From assembly GCF_009671245.1 (NCBI RefSeq), contig NZ_VTFS01000006.1, positions 141,532 to 205,531 on the forward strand: a stretch of 64,000 nucleotides of DNA, given 5' to 3'. Of the stretch, positions 45,343 through 54,651 are shown piece by piece (position 1 is the first letter of the stretch; the number at the start of each line of letters is the position of its first letter). The position numbers and the translations under genes are program-made. The notes under the pieces were generated by a model. The model did not search any database. It saw only the letters and a list, made by a program, of their open reading frames with translations, and had not been told where the DNA came from. The DNA is from Marinicella rhabdoformis (lineage in GTDB: Bacteria; Pseudomonadota; Gammaproteobacteria; Xanthomonadales; Marinicellaceae).

Positions 45343-46701
45343 ATGACTCAAATAAAGTACGCTACTATTTATCTATTGTTGTTTAGTTTCTCATCAACAG
45401 TTGCAGTTGCCCAAGACATTGAATTAACTCAGTCCGAAGACGACACCAGCATAACTCAACAAGTGATTGCAGTTAAACAACCTGTTGAAGACCAAGCCAT
45501 TCAACAACGCCTTGAGAACATCATAACGGCCAGTGAATGGATACAAAATGCTGAAGTTGAGGTCAACCATGGTATCGTAGTACTCAATGGCACCACCAAC
45601 AAAGAAACACACCGCCAATGGGTAGAGTCTTTAACCAACAAAACAGATGGTGTCATTGCAGTTATCAATAAAGTTGAAGTGATTAATGACTCATCCTGGA
45701 ATTTAGAACCTGCCGCTAAAGAAACACAACAAATGTTCAATGGTTTGGCCTCTGCCCTTCCCGCTTTGGCTTCGGCTCTTGTGATTTTGTTCTTCACTTG
45801 GTTGGCAGCAAAATTAGTTTCAAAGTTGGCACGTAGCGCGTTAAAAAGAAAAATTAAAAGTCCTTTTATCCTGAATTTTACAGCCAAAGCTTTTGCTATT
45901 CCCGCTATCCTTATTGGCACCTATCTTACTTTAAAGCTGACTGGGTTAACGCAATTAGCAGTGACCATTATCGGTGGTACAGGCTTGGTTGGTTTGGTTA
46001 TAGGTATTGCCTTCAGAGACATTGCTGAAAACTTTCTGGCAAGTATTTTGATCAGCATACAAAGGCCGTTCAATATAGGTGATGTGATTGTAATAGACGA
46101 CATTAAAGGCATGGTTCAAACTGTCACAACCCGTGGAACCGTCATGATGACCATGGAAGGAAACCATGTACACATTCCCAATTCCACCATATATAAAAGC
46201 AGCATCACCAATTTAACCGCCAACCCTAATTCGAGAAAAGATTTTGTCGTTGGTATTGGTTATGACGACAACATCACTGAAGCACAAGACATCATACTAG
46301 ATATTCTAGAGTCACATGAGGCCGTATTAAACAATCCAGAATTTTACGTTTTGGTTGAAAATTTAGGCGCCGCCACGGTCAACTTGAAAGTTTATTTCTG
46401 GGTAAATAACAAACAGTACAACCCATCAAAAGTTAAATCTTCTGTCATCAGGTTGACTAAAAGAGCCTTTGATTCTGCTGGTGTTTCAATGCCAGATGAA
46501 GCTCGAGAAGTGGTGTTCCCAGATGGCATACATGTAATCACTGAACCCGCACAAAGCAGCAATAAAACACCCACCAAATCTCAGGTCGAAGAACCGTTAA
46601 CCAATCAATCTGAACAAGATTATTCCAGTGATGACGCAGAAATAAAACAACAATTAGAAGAGAATCCGTTACCAGATGACAGTAAAAATTTATTGAGCTG
46701 A
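45343..46701 (+). CDS. MscS-type mechanosensitive channel with N-terminal BON domain
   Basis: 452 residues. The signal peptide ends near VAVA, and a periplasmic BON domain is at about 45-115 (IQQRLENIITASEWIQNAEVE, then HGIVVLNGTTNKETHRQWVE). Two to three membrane segments follow (about 132-155, 175-195 and 200-225) with the pore-lining TIIGGTGLVGLVIGIAF and the MscS beta domain RPFNIGDVIVIDDIKGMV, then an acidic, low-complexity tail of about 60 residues. It opens under membrane tension or passes small ions. BON-MscS fusions are known. Convergent with the DUF4112 gene, ten bases apart. Confidence 0.9.
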   Translation: MTQIKYATIYLLLFSFSSTVAVAQDIELTQSEDDTSITQQVIAVKQPVEDQAIQQRLENIITASEWIQNAEVEVNHGIVVLNGTTNKETHRQWVESLTNKTDGVIAVINKVEVINDSSWNLEPAAKETQQMFNGLASALPALASALVILFFTWLAAKLVSKLARSALKRKIKSPFILNFTAKAFAIPAILIGTYLTLKLTGLTQLAVTIIGGTGLVGLVIGIAFRDIAENFLASILISIQRPFNIGDVIVIDDIKGMVQTVTTRGTVMMTMEGNHVHIPNSTIYKSSITNLTANPNSRKDFVVGIGYDDNITEAQDIILDILESHEAVLNNPEFYVLVENLGAATVNLKVYFWVNNKQYNPSKVKSSVIRLTKRAFDSAGVSMPDEAREVVFPDGIHVITEPAQSSNKTPTKSQVEEPLTNQSEQDYSSDDAEIKQQLEENPLPDDSKNLLS

Positions 46702-46710
46702 ATATGCTCA

Positions 46711-47199
46711 CTAAAATAGACCGATGACCAGTTTGACCAAATAACCAACCAAAACAAAGGCCATGACCATAACCACAGTCAAAATACACAGCAAAAGAAT
46801 GAGCCACCTATTGGCTGATTTTTTTGTTTCTATGGGTGCATCAGCGTAACGATTAAGTATTGCTGCGTTGCGTTCATTGGCTTTAAAGAAAACATCAAAA
46901 ACATCACCAATAACTGGAATAGACCCCAAGACCGCATCACAAACAACATTAAAAAACATATACAACATCAGTATCTTAGGCACTTTGGCACTGAAGCCAA
47001 TTTTTATCATGTAAATTGAATACAATGCAGAAAGTGCATCTCCTACCACAGGAATTAAACCCACCAAGCTGTCTACTCCAACTTTGATGTTACCTGGCAA
47101 AGTAAATAAACTGTCAGAGACCCAAGCCATGCGGTTCAATTTTTTCTTTAACGCTTCTCCACGCAACGCTTCTGTTGCTGTGGCCTTTTTCATTTTCAT
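46711..47199 (-). CDS. DUF4112 family membrane protein
   Basis: 162 residues. Characteristic DUF4112 sequence: MAWVSDSLFTLPGN, VGVDSLVGLIPVVGDALSA and CDAVLGSIPVIGDVFDVFFKANERN, ending in a hydrophobic segment (WLILLLCILTVVMVMAFVLVGYLV). Function unknown. Its start lies back to back with the DUF2254 gene at 47344, and its end meets the MscS gene. Confidence 0.85.
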   Translation of the reverse strand: MKMKKATATEALRGEALKKKLNRMAWVSDSLFTLPGNIKVGVDSLVGLIPVVGDALSALYSIYMIKIGFSAKVPKILMLYMFFNVVCDAVLGSIPVIGDVFDVFFKANERNAAILNRYADAPIETKKSANRWLILLLCILTVVMVMAFVLVGYLVKLVIGLF

Positions 47200-47343
47200 A
47201 TATTTCAGTTAATTCCTTTGTTTGTTTTGATTATAAAAACACCATTAACCTGAGCACCACCTATAAAAACAAATAACCTGTTGCTTGATTAAAAGCTTGG
47301 TAAACTATAAACCAATACGTAAAACATCAGTGAACATCTTTTA

Positions 47344-48651
47344 ATGAAAAAAATAATTGACCCCATATATTTTTTGTTCTTAAAGTTGAAAAATAAATTG
47401 GCATTTTTTCCAGCTTTGATGGCCACATGGGGCGTATTATTTGGCTTGTTTATGATTTATTTAGAGCAGCACGATATTTCAAGTTATTTACAAAAGTATG
47501 TGCCTGCTTTGGTTATCAGTGATTTAGAAACCGCTCGAACCATATTGACCACTTTTGTGGCGGGCTTGATTTCTATCATGGTATTCAGTTTTTCTATGGT
47601 CATGATATTACTCAATCAAGCGGCCAGCAACTTTTCACCCAGGTTATTGCCCGGTTTGATTTCAAATAAAAAGCATCAATTCATCTTAGGTATTTATTTG
47701 ATGGGTATTTTTTATTGTTTGATTGTTTTAATTTCAATAGAACCTAAAGACTTGGATTATCAACTGCCCGGCTTTTCCGTGTTGTTAAGTATTTTCATTA
47801 TGGCCACTTCTTTGGCCGCCTTTATTTTCTTTGTGCACTCCATATCACAATCAATACAGGTAGCTAACATACTAAAATCCATGTTTTGTAGGGCCGAATT
47901 AAGGCTTAAACAATTAACTGATGAATCATTGGCTTTAAGCCAAAACTGCAAAGCTTATGGCGATTTAAAGGTTGATGACCAATGGACGCCCTACTGTGCT
48001 GATAAAACGGGCTTCATACAAACTTATGATCAAGATGGGTTGTGCGAATTGTGTGAGCAGTATGATACTCAAATTTATATACCACCCAACAAGAATACCT
48101 TTTTATTGTCAAACTTGCCCGTATTCAAATCAAAGAAAAAGTTATCAGACGAACAAGCCAAAGCCATCCTAAATCAAATCATCATTGATGATACGGAACC
48201 TTTGGATAATAACTATGTTCTGACCTTTAAATTGATAACTGAAATTGCGGTCAAAGCAATGTCACCAGGCATTAATGACCCGGGAACAGCCGTTACATGC
48301 ATTGATTACATCACGCAGCTACTCAGCATTCGCATGAAAAAGCCCGATGCCTCATTTTTCTCTAAAAATGACGTCATTAAAGTTCAGGTGAATAACATCA
48401 CTTTTGACGATTTGGTCTATCTGATTTTTGCGCCACTGCGGGCATATTGTTCACATGATGTTATTTTGGTCACAAAACTATTAAAATCCATACGCTATTT
48501 GCTTTCTGTTCCCAGTCAAGACATCAGCTATCATTCCAGCTTAAGGGCACAAGCCAAACTGATCATCCATGACTCACAACAAGCGCTCTCCAACCCATCA
48601 GATTTGGAACTCATTCTTCAGTTAGAACAACAGCTGGACCCAAAACAGTAA
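47344..48651 (+). CDS. DUF2254 family membrane protein
   Basis: 435 residues. Four hydrophobic segments lie in the first 170 residues (ATWGVLFGLFMIYLE, TTFVAGLISIMVFSFSMVMIL, FILGIYLMGIFYCLIVL and SIFIMATSLAAFIFF), then a hydrophilic domain. The family sequences ASNFSPRLLPGL, AVKAMSPGINDPGTA and SIRYLLSVPSQD are present. Function unknown. A short terminator follows. Confidence 0.85.
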   Translation: MKKIIDPIYFLFLKLKNKLAFFPALMATWGVLFGLFMIYLEQHDISSYLQKYVPALVISDLETARTILTTFVAGLISIMVFSFSMVMILLNQAASNFSPRLLPGLISNKKHQFILGIYLMGIFYCLIVLISIEPKDLDYQLPGFSVLLSIFIMATSLAAFIFFVHSISQSIQVANILKSMFCRAELRLKQLTDESLALSQNCKAYGDLKVDDQWTPYCADKTGFIQTYDQDGLCELCEQYDTQIYIPPNKNTFLLSNLPVFKSKKKLSDEQAKAILNQIIIDDTEPLDNNYVLTFKLITEIAVKAMSPGINDPGTAVTCIDYITQLLSIRMKKPDASFFSKNDVIKVQVNNITFDDLVYLIFAPLRAYCSHDVILVTKLLKSIRYLLSVPSQDISYHSSLRAQAKLIIHDSQQALSNPSDLELILQLEQQLDPKQ

Positions 48652-48667
48652 CGCAAACCAATCAACC

Positions 48668-48706
48668 AAAAAAAAGCCCCGAACATTCGAGGCTTTATTT
48701 TATTCC
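48668..48706 (+). terminator. Rho-independent terminator, probably bidirectional
   Basis: AAAGCC-CCGAA and TTCG-AGGCTTT arms with a small mismatch, A run before and T run after, between the convergent DUF2254 and tricorn-like genes. Confidence 0.75.
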
Positions 48707-48718
48707 ATATATTTTTTG

Positions 48719-51700
48719 TTAAAACTCAGTGGGCGCATCCGGTGCCTTGATGGTTTTTCTGGGATTGGTTTTCAGTTCTTTCAGCAATTCCTCAACCGCA
48801 CGTTCAATAGAAGGATCGCGACCTGCTGCAACCAACTCGGGTCGGTCAATGACCTCAATATCTGGTGTCACACCCTCGTTCTCTACCGCCCAATCACCTT
48901 CAGTATCCATGAAGCGGAACGTAGATACCAACAAAGAACCACCATCAACCAAACCTGGGTTGCCGCTGATACCAATCAAACCACCCCAAGTGCGGGTGCC
49001 GATGACTTTACCCAATCCTGTTTTCTTAAAGTAGTATGGCAAGGCATCACCACCTGAACTCGACATGCCATTGGCCAACATCACTTTAGGTCCGTCATGA
49101 GCAATCATCGGTGTGGTCATGCTTGAAACCTTGTCACTGCGGCGTTTCCAGTAACTCAATGTTTCGCGTGACAACAACTCAATCATACGATCTGGAATAA
49201 ACCCACCACCGTTGTAACGGTCATCAATGATCAAGGCATCTTTACCAATTTGAGGCAACATTTGTTTGAACAGCTCCCTATTCCCTTCAACTGCCGTATT
49301 GGGTAAATGCACATATCCAATGCGACCAGCAGATAATTTATCGACCATGGCTCTGCGTTCATTAACCCAAGTTAAATAGCGCAACTGAGCTTCAGATGCA
49401 ATCGGTTTTGCATGGGCCACGCGAGCACCTGACTTTTGTGGCTTGTTGTTGATGGTTAAATCAACAGTACGTCCCACAGTATGCTCTAACATTTGATAAA
49501 TATTGGCCACACCTTTGGTGCTGTTGCCATTGATCGCGATGATGTAATCACCCACATGGGCATTGACACCGGGTTCTGTCAAAGGCGAGCGCCTGTTACC
49601 ATCCCAATTTTCACCATCTAAAATATCAGTGATCTCAAAGTAACCACTTTTGTGTTTTTTGAAAGTGGCGCCGAGTAATCCATTGGCCTGTCTTTCGACC
49701 GTTGGTTGATCACCAGAATTGACATATATATGTCCGGCGTTCATTTCACCCGCAATTTCACTCAACACATAATCCAAGTCGGTTCTGTGGGTGGCCGCTT
49801 CTGCCATCGGCTGGTATTTTTCCTTGATGGCATCCCAATCCATACCGTGCATATTAGGGTCATAAAACCAATCACGCGCAATACGCCAAGCATCAGTGTA
49901 CATTTGCATCCATTCAACTTTAGGATCAATCTTCATGGTCAAATGCGTCAGATCTAATTTATTGTCGGCTTTTTGATCCGCTGCCGCCTGAACAATAGCA
50001 AAATCATTGCCTGTGTGAATCAAGATTTGATCACCTTTGGCAGACAATTGATAATTGCGCACACTGCCAGCCACATTTTTCACATCGCCAGACTTGAGGT
50101 CAATGATTTTCAAATCACTGCCTTGTTGTGATTGAGAAATCACAAAAACCGCCTTGCCATTGGCTTGCAGGCTATTGTAATTACCTGACTGTGGCGTTAA
50201 TGCGGTCACACGGTTGTTGAAATCTTTAAAATCAATCTCAACGGCTTTGACACCCGTGTCTTTATCATCCTCTTTTTTGTCATCAGCGTCCGCTGTTACA
50301 TTTTGGCCATCTTCTGTATAAGGAAACAGTTCTGGCGCGCCATCATTCAACTGTGCAGCATAAACTTTTGTCGCATTGTTATAAACGTGATTGAATTCAT
50401 AACTGCTGAATGACAAATTAAAATCCCGGTTAGACAAAAAGAATAAATAGTCGCCATTGGCACCAAATATAGGTGAGAAGTCGCTGAATTCTTTGCTGCT
50501 TATTAAGGTTGCCTTACCTTTCTTCAAATTGTAAACATACATCGATGAGAAACCATTCAACTCACCTTTGGTATAAACCAGCCAGTTGCTGTCAGGCGAC
50601 CAGCTGTAATCTTGGATGTCATTCATGTCAGATTGGTCGGCCAAAGTGCGTTTGCCTGACTTAACATCTAGAACCCAAAGTTTATGGTCTTTATCAGAAT
50701 AAACCAGTTTTTGACTGTCTGGAGACCACATCGGTCCAAAACGCCAAACAGTACCATCATTGCTTAACTGGGTTTCTTTGTTGCTTTTGACATCACGTAA
50801 ATAAATTTCATACTCACCCGTGGCATCACTTAAATAAGCAATGTGTTTACCATCAGGTGAATAAGTCACTTCCATTTCACGGCTGGCAGCTGTTTGGCTG
50901 ATGTTTTTAATTTCACCGTTTTTAGCTGGCACAGAAAACAGTTCACCACGGGCAGCAACAACAACGCGCTTCCCATCAGGTGCCAGAGACATGGTTTCTA
51001 TGTAGTCTTTGACATTTTTGCGCACTGGCATTTGATTTTCTTGATTGGCAGTGATGTGAATGTTCAGTTGTTTGGTTTCATTACTGCCCGCATCATAACG
51101 CCACAAATAACCGCCGTTTTCATAAACGATGGCTTCAGGTCCCGCAGATGCCCATAAGGCGTCATATGAATCGTGGTTGGTGACTTTTTGTGGTTCACCA
51201 CCTTTAACATATTTATACAGGTTCAAATGGTAATCACGGTCACTGATAAAAAAGATGTCATCTCCAACCCAAACAGGTTGGTGGTCAGTGGCGTCATGAT
51301 CAGTTAACTGTTCACTGGTATTGTTCTCTAAATCATAGGTCCAAACATCTTGTGCTCGTCCACCACGGTATCGTTTCCAAGTTCTGAATTCTCGGTCTTT
51401 AGGTGTAAAAACCATGTGCTTACCATCTGGTGACAACATACCACCACCTGCCTCTGGCACAGCCAATGGTTTTTCCATACCACCATCGACAGGAACAAAA
51501 TATGGCTGTCCCATGCGAATGCCCCATGGCAGCCTGTTGGCACGTACCAAAACATTTTTATCATCTGCTGACCAATCCAGAATGCGGTAATCGTAACCGC
51601 CACGTGGTGGCATGGCACCGACATCGTTATACCATGTCAATTGTTTGAGGTCACTGCCATCCGTATTCATGACATACACTTGTCTTGAGCCTGTGTACTC

Positions 51701-51982
51701 GGCTGAAAAGGCAATTTTTTTACCATCTCTTGAAAATTTAGGAAAAGCTTCAAAACCTTCGTTTGAAGTCAAACGCTTGGAGTCGCCTGACTTGATATCG
51801 GCGATATAAACATCACCTGAATAGATGAATGTCACTTTGTCTTTATGGATGTCAGCATACCGCATTAAGCGTGTGCCACTTTCATCTTTTGCCACTGCAT
51901 TGAATGATAAAAAGCAGGCCAATCCGAGACCGAGCAGGCTTTTCTTTTTAATGGTATTGGTGAACAATGATTTTTTCTTCAT
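48719..51982 (-). CDS. Tricorn-like S41 family protease, periplasmic
   Basis: 1087 residues. A signal peptide (LLGLGLACFLSFNAVAKDES) is followed by a WD40/TolB-like beta-propeller with repeated SPDGKHIAYLS / SPDSQKLVYS patterns (about 40-580), a helical linker and C1 domain, a PDZ domain (about 740-840, DYIIAINGNSTKGV), and an S41 catalytic domain with RIGYVHLPNT, DDRYNGGGFIPDRMIELL and the nucleophile motif M-S-S-S-G-G-D near 975. This is the architecture of tricorn protease and its bacterial homologues, here exported rather than cytosolic. The propeller probably gates peptide substrates. Single gene. Confidence 0.92.
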   Translation of the reverse strand: MKKKSLFTNTIKKKSLLGLGLACFLSFNAVAKDESGTRLMRYADIHKDKVTFIYSGDVYIADIKSGDSKRLTSNEGFEAFPKFSRDGKKIAFSAEYTGSRQVYVMNTDGSDLKQLTWYNDVGAMPPRGGYDYRILDWSADDKNVLVRANRLPWGIRMGQPYFVPVDGGMEKPLAVPEAGGGMLSPDGKHMVFTPKDREFRTWKRYRGGRAQDVWTYDLENNTSEQLTDHDATDHQPVWVGDDIFFISDRDYHLNLYKYVKGGEPQKVTNHDSYDALWASAGPEAIVYENGGYLWRYDAGSNETKQLNIHITANQENQMPVRKNVKDYIETMSLAPDGKRVVVAARGELFSVPAKNGEIKNISQTAASREMEVTYSPDGKHIAYLSDATGEYEIYLRDVKSNKETQLSNDGTVWRFGPMWSPDSQKLVYSDKDHKLWVLDVKSGKRTLADQSDMNDIQDYSWSPDSNWLVYTKGELNGFSSMYVYNLKKGKATLISSKEFSDFSPIFGANGDYLFFLSNRDFNLSFSSYEFNHVYNNATKVYAAQLNDGAPELFPYTEDGQNVTADADDKKEDDKDTGVKAVEIDFKDFNNRVTALTPQSGNYNSLQANGKAVFVISQSQQGSDLKIIDLKSGDVKNVAGSVRNYQLSAKGDQILIHTGNDFAIVQAAADQKADNKLDLTHLTMKIDPKVEWMQMYTDAWRIARDWFYDPNMHGMDWDAIKEKYQPMAEAATHRTDLDYVLSEIAGEMNAGHIYVNSGDQPTVERQANGLLGATFKKHKSGYFEITDILDGENWDGNRRSPLTEPGVNAHVGDYIIAINGNSTKGVANIYQMLEHTVGRTVDLTINNKPQKSGARVAHAKPIASEAQLRYLTWVNERRAMVDKLSAGRIGYVHLPNTAVEGNRELFKQMLPQIGKDALIIDDRYNGGGFIPDRMIELLSRETLSYWKRRSDKVSSMTTPMIAHDGPKVMLANGMSSSGGDALPYYFKKTGLGKVIGTRTWGGLIGISGNPGLVDGGSLLVSTFRFMDTEGDWAVENEGVTPDIEVIDRPELVAAGRDPSIERAVEELLKELKTNPRKTIKAPDAPTEF

Positions 51983-52073
51983 TTGGTGTCCCTTGCTAAA
52001 ATTGCAAATATGATACCATTTTCAAGAGGCAGTTAAATTAGGCCAAAAGTCACCAGATGAATAATTGTATGAA

Positions 52074-52105
52074 TTTCAGTGTCAACACTGTGGTTGACAC
52101 TGAAA
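52074..52105. other. Perfect 13-base intergenic hairpin
   Basis: TTTCAGTGTCAAC and GTTGACACTGAAA form a perfect 13-base stem with a six-base loop, directly behind the Sel1-like gene (minus strand). No clean T run follows on either strand. It may be an intrinsic terminator of unusual type or another RNA structure. Confidence 0.55.
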
Positions 52106-52118
52106 TATCAGAGAAGAA

Positions 52119-52796
52119 TTATTGGTTTTGATTAAGTTCTTTTTCTATCTCTTTGGCGTCATCAATAAACTCTGTTTCTTTTAGCTTCACTTCCCCTATA
52201 CGGAATTGGTACTCATATTCATAAACAAAAGTTTCTATCTGCTTTCTGATGTTATGTCCTGTAACAGAAACCCCATTACCGACTTCAATACGCAAATTAT
52301 TCGGAATATGGCCCTTGATGTGAGTTCCTGTGTATTTGTGACTTTTTCTCCACTTTTCTCGCTTCATTAATGCTGCATATTCACCATAAGTCTCTCTTAA
52401 TTCAGCCAGTTTTTCTTCAGCCAACTGTAACTGTTTTTCATCTAAATTAGCCTTGACTCTGGGTAACAAGCTATTCACTTTATCCGCCCCTTTGAACTCC
52501 CCATCAAGTAAACTCAGCCATGCATGGCCATTAAGGTAATCTTTTTTCTGTAAATACAACAGGCCTAAAAAATATTTGGCATAGGCATTACCATATGTCG
52601 CAGACTCTTTGAAGTTTTTCATTGCCTGATCTTTAAATCCCGCTTTTTCATCACTTAACCCACGCCCCAAAAAAACTTCATCTGGCCTGATAATTCTGCC
52701 CTTTTCATCAAAATGCAATCCAAATTTAATGCCCGGCGTGCCAGCTAGCACCGAACCATTAAAAACCATTAACAACAATATAAATAATTTTTTCAT
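52119..52796 (-). CDS. Secreted Sel1/TPR-like protein of unknown function
   Basis: 225 residues. The signal peptide ends near VLAGT. A helical Sel1-like repeat region is at about 45-100 (GFKDQAMKNFKESATYGNAYAKYFLGLLYLQKKDYLNGHAWL), then a helical, Lys/Glu-rich part and a beta-rich C-terminus (HIPNNLRIEVGNGVSVTG). I do not recognise an orthologue. It probably mediates protein contacts in the periplasm. Separated from the tricorn-like gene by over 130 bases. Confidence 0.55.
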   Translation of the reverse strand: MKKLFILLLMVFNGSVLAGTPGIKFGLHFDEKGRIIRPDEVFLGRGLSDEKAGFKDQAMKNFKESATYGNAYAKYFLGLLYLQKKDYLNGHAWLSLLDGEFKGADKVNSLLPRVKANLDEKQLQLAEEKLAELRETYGEYAALMKREKWRKSHKYTGTHIKGHIPNNLRIEVGNGVSVTGHNIRKQIETFVYEYEYQFRIGEVKLKETEFIDDAKEIEKELNQNQ

Positions 52797-52953
52797 TTCA
52801 ATATGTGTGAATTAAAGAATATACATGCTACTTATTTTTTTATGAATAACAAATGAACAAAGTCATGTTTTGAAATTATTTATTTCTGACACCAGTTAAA
52901 TTACCTTCTTTTTTATTAAACTTACTTTAAATTAAAACTTATTACTTAAATTT

Positions 52954-52986
52954 TATACATGCAAGGTTGACCGACCGGTCAGTCAG
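52954..52986 (+). promoter_or_regulatory. Likely promoter -10 and TetR operator upstream of the RND operon
   Basis: A near-perfect 18-base palindrome, TGACCGACC then GGTCAGTCA (52969-52986), with one mismatched pair. TATACAT at 52954-52960 is a plausible -10 just before it, so a bound repressor would sit at the transcription start. The adjacent gene is a TetR-family regulator, which supports autoregulation. Which -35 element is used is unclear. Confidence 0.7.
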
Positions 52987-53002
52987 TGATAAATTACGAG
53001 TC

Positions 53003-53581
53003 ATGACTACTGACAAAAAACAAAAAATCCTCAATGAAGCGCTGGAACTGTTTTCAGAATTTGGATTCAGCCATGTGTCCATTAACATGATTGCAAAACA
53101 AGCAGGTGTAACAAAAAGCCTCATTTTCCACCACTTTAATAACAAAGAAGAACTGTGGAATGAAGTAAAAGACAGCTATTTTTCACAATATGCGGATGCA
53201 CAGTTAACTTTATTTGAAGAAGAAAAAGACCCGATTGAATTAATTAAAAAATCAATGAAGTCATACTTTTACTTTATACAAGAACACCCTCAAGTGGCTA
53301 AATTTTTTGCTTATGCGCATTTAGAAGGCGATGAATCATGTGGTGAGAAGGACAAACCTTTGATAGAACGTGGTACGGAATTAATCAAAGCAGCTCAAGA
53401 AAATGGCTTGATGAGAAAGGGATTTAACCCTGCTGTATTGGTGATGAGCTTTTTAACAACCATCAATCAATATTTTATTGCCTCGTGCCATTATGCTCAA
53501 TGGGATGCAAACCTGTACGACCACCCGGATACATTTATCAATGAATTGATAGACCTGACAATACAAGGTGTTAAACCATGA
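53003..53581 (+). CDS. TetR/AcrR family transcriptional regulator
   Basis: 192 residues from the ATG at 53003. The frame is open to 52967, but that part overlaps the operator, so the ATG directly before TTDKKQKILNEA is preferred. The N-terminal helix-turn-helix reads ILNEALELFSEFGF then MIAKQAGVTKSLIFHHFNNKEEL. The C-terminal ligand domain is helical. It presumably represses its own operon through the palindrome upstream. It overlaps the adaptor gene by four bases (ATGA). Confidence 0.92.
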   Translation: MTTDKKQKILNEALELFSEFGFSHVSINMIAKQAGVTKSLIFHHFNNKEELWNEVKDSYFSQYADAQLTLFEEEKDPIELIKKSMKSYFYFIQEHPQVAKFFAYAHLEGDESCGEKDKPLIERGTELIKAAQENGLMRKGFNPAVLVMSFLTTINQYFIASCHYAQWDANLYDHPDTFINELIDLTIQGVKP

Positions 53582-54651
53582 AAAAAATCATAATAATTGC
53601 GTTCAGTTTATTTTTATATGGCTGTGACACAGGGCAAGCTGAAAATACTGTGATGAAAGAAACCAATTTTCGCAGTGAAACATTCAAGCCTAAACAACAA
53701 ATTAAACAGCACAAAATCACAGCATTTGTTGAGCCGACAGACAATGCCTTTTTGTCATTTCAAGTGTCAGGTACAATTGAAAAAAAACACATCAACATAG
53801 GAGATGTGGTTGAAATAAATGACCCTTTATTCAGCATCGACAACCCTTCACTGGGACCAAAAATTCAACAGTTCGATGCCGAAATCAAGGCCCTTGAAGC
53901 CACAATCAACCAAAACCAAGCTGAACTGAGTCGCCTCACCGACCTCAAAAAAAGTAACGCCGTGAGTCAAAACGATTTGGATCGTTTGATAAATCAGAAC
54001 AACAATTTATTGGCTAAAAAAGACAGCCTAAAAGCACAACAATCTGAAGCACAATCAATGTTTGATGAATTGTTACTCAGCGCACCATTCAAAGGCACTG
54101 TTGCTGAAATTTACAAAGAAGCCGGTGAAAACATCGCCAGTGGAGAACCGATACTCCTGCTAGGTGGTATAGATTCGTTAGAAGCACCTGTTTACCTGAC
54201 AAGCCAATTACAAAATCATTTGAAAACAGGCCAAATTTTGAACGCCAACTACCAAGGACAAGCCTTTCAAGTTTCTGTAAAAGAAATCAGCCATGCCGCC
54301 AACCCCAAATCTCAACTGTTTAAAGTGGTGATTGGCGTGCCACTTGATTTGGGCATTAAATCTGGAGAACAAATCAGCATAATCATCCCTGAACAAATGG
54401 GTTTCCATTATGCATTGCCCATTTCAGCAGTGATAGATGATGGCATCAACAAACCTTATGTCATGGTTTTAGACAAAAGTAAGGTACGCCAGTTATATGT
54501 TCACATTTTAGGCCTGCAAGGAAACATGTTGTTGCTTGATTTAGACACCAATTTCGGCAACTTAGATCAAATTGACGTGGTGACTGAAGGCCAGTCACAT
54601 TTATCGGTAGGTCAAACCATCAACAACAATTTAGGTGAGCAAAGCTTATGA
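53578..54651 (+). CDS. RND periplasmic adaptor lipoprotein
   Basis: 357 residues. A lipoprotein signal peptide with lipobox L-Y-G-C16 anchors it in the inner membrane. It has a lipoyl half (FQVSGTIEKKHINIGDVVEIND), a coiled coil at about 100-165 (EIKALEATINQNQAELSRL), the second lipoyl half (LLSAPFKGTVAEIYKEAGE) and a beta-barrel. It overlaps TetR upstream and the pump downstream by ATGA, four bases each. An outer-membrane channel is not encoded here, so a shared TolC-type protein is presumably used. Confidence 0.92.
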   Translation: MKKIIIIAFSLFLYGCDTGQAENTVMKETNFRSETFKPKQQIKQHKITAFVEPTDNAFLSFQVSGTIEKKHINIGDVVEINDPLFSIDNPSLGPKIQQFDAEIKALEATINQNQAELSRLTDLKKSNAVSQNDLDRLINQNNNLLAKKDSLKAQQSEAQSMFDELLLSAPFKGTVAEIYKEAGENIASGEPILLLGGIDSLEAPVYLTSQLQNHLKTGQILNANYQGQAFQVSVKEISHAANPKSQLFKVVIGVPLDLGIKSGEQISIIIPEQMGFHYALPISAVIDDGINKPYVMVLDKSKVRQLYVHILGLQGNMLLLDLDTNFGNLDQIDVVTEGQSHLSVGQTINNNLGEQSL

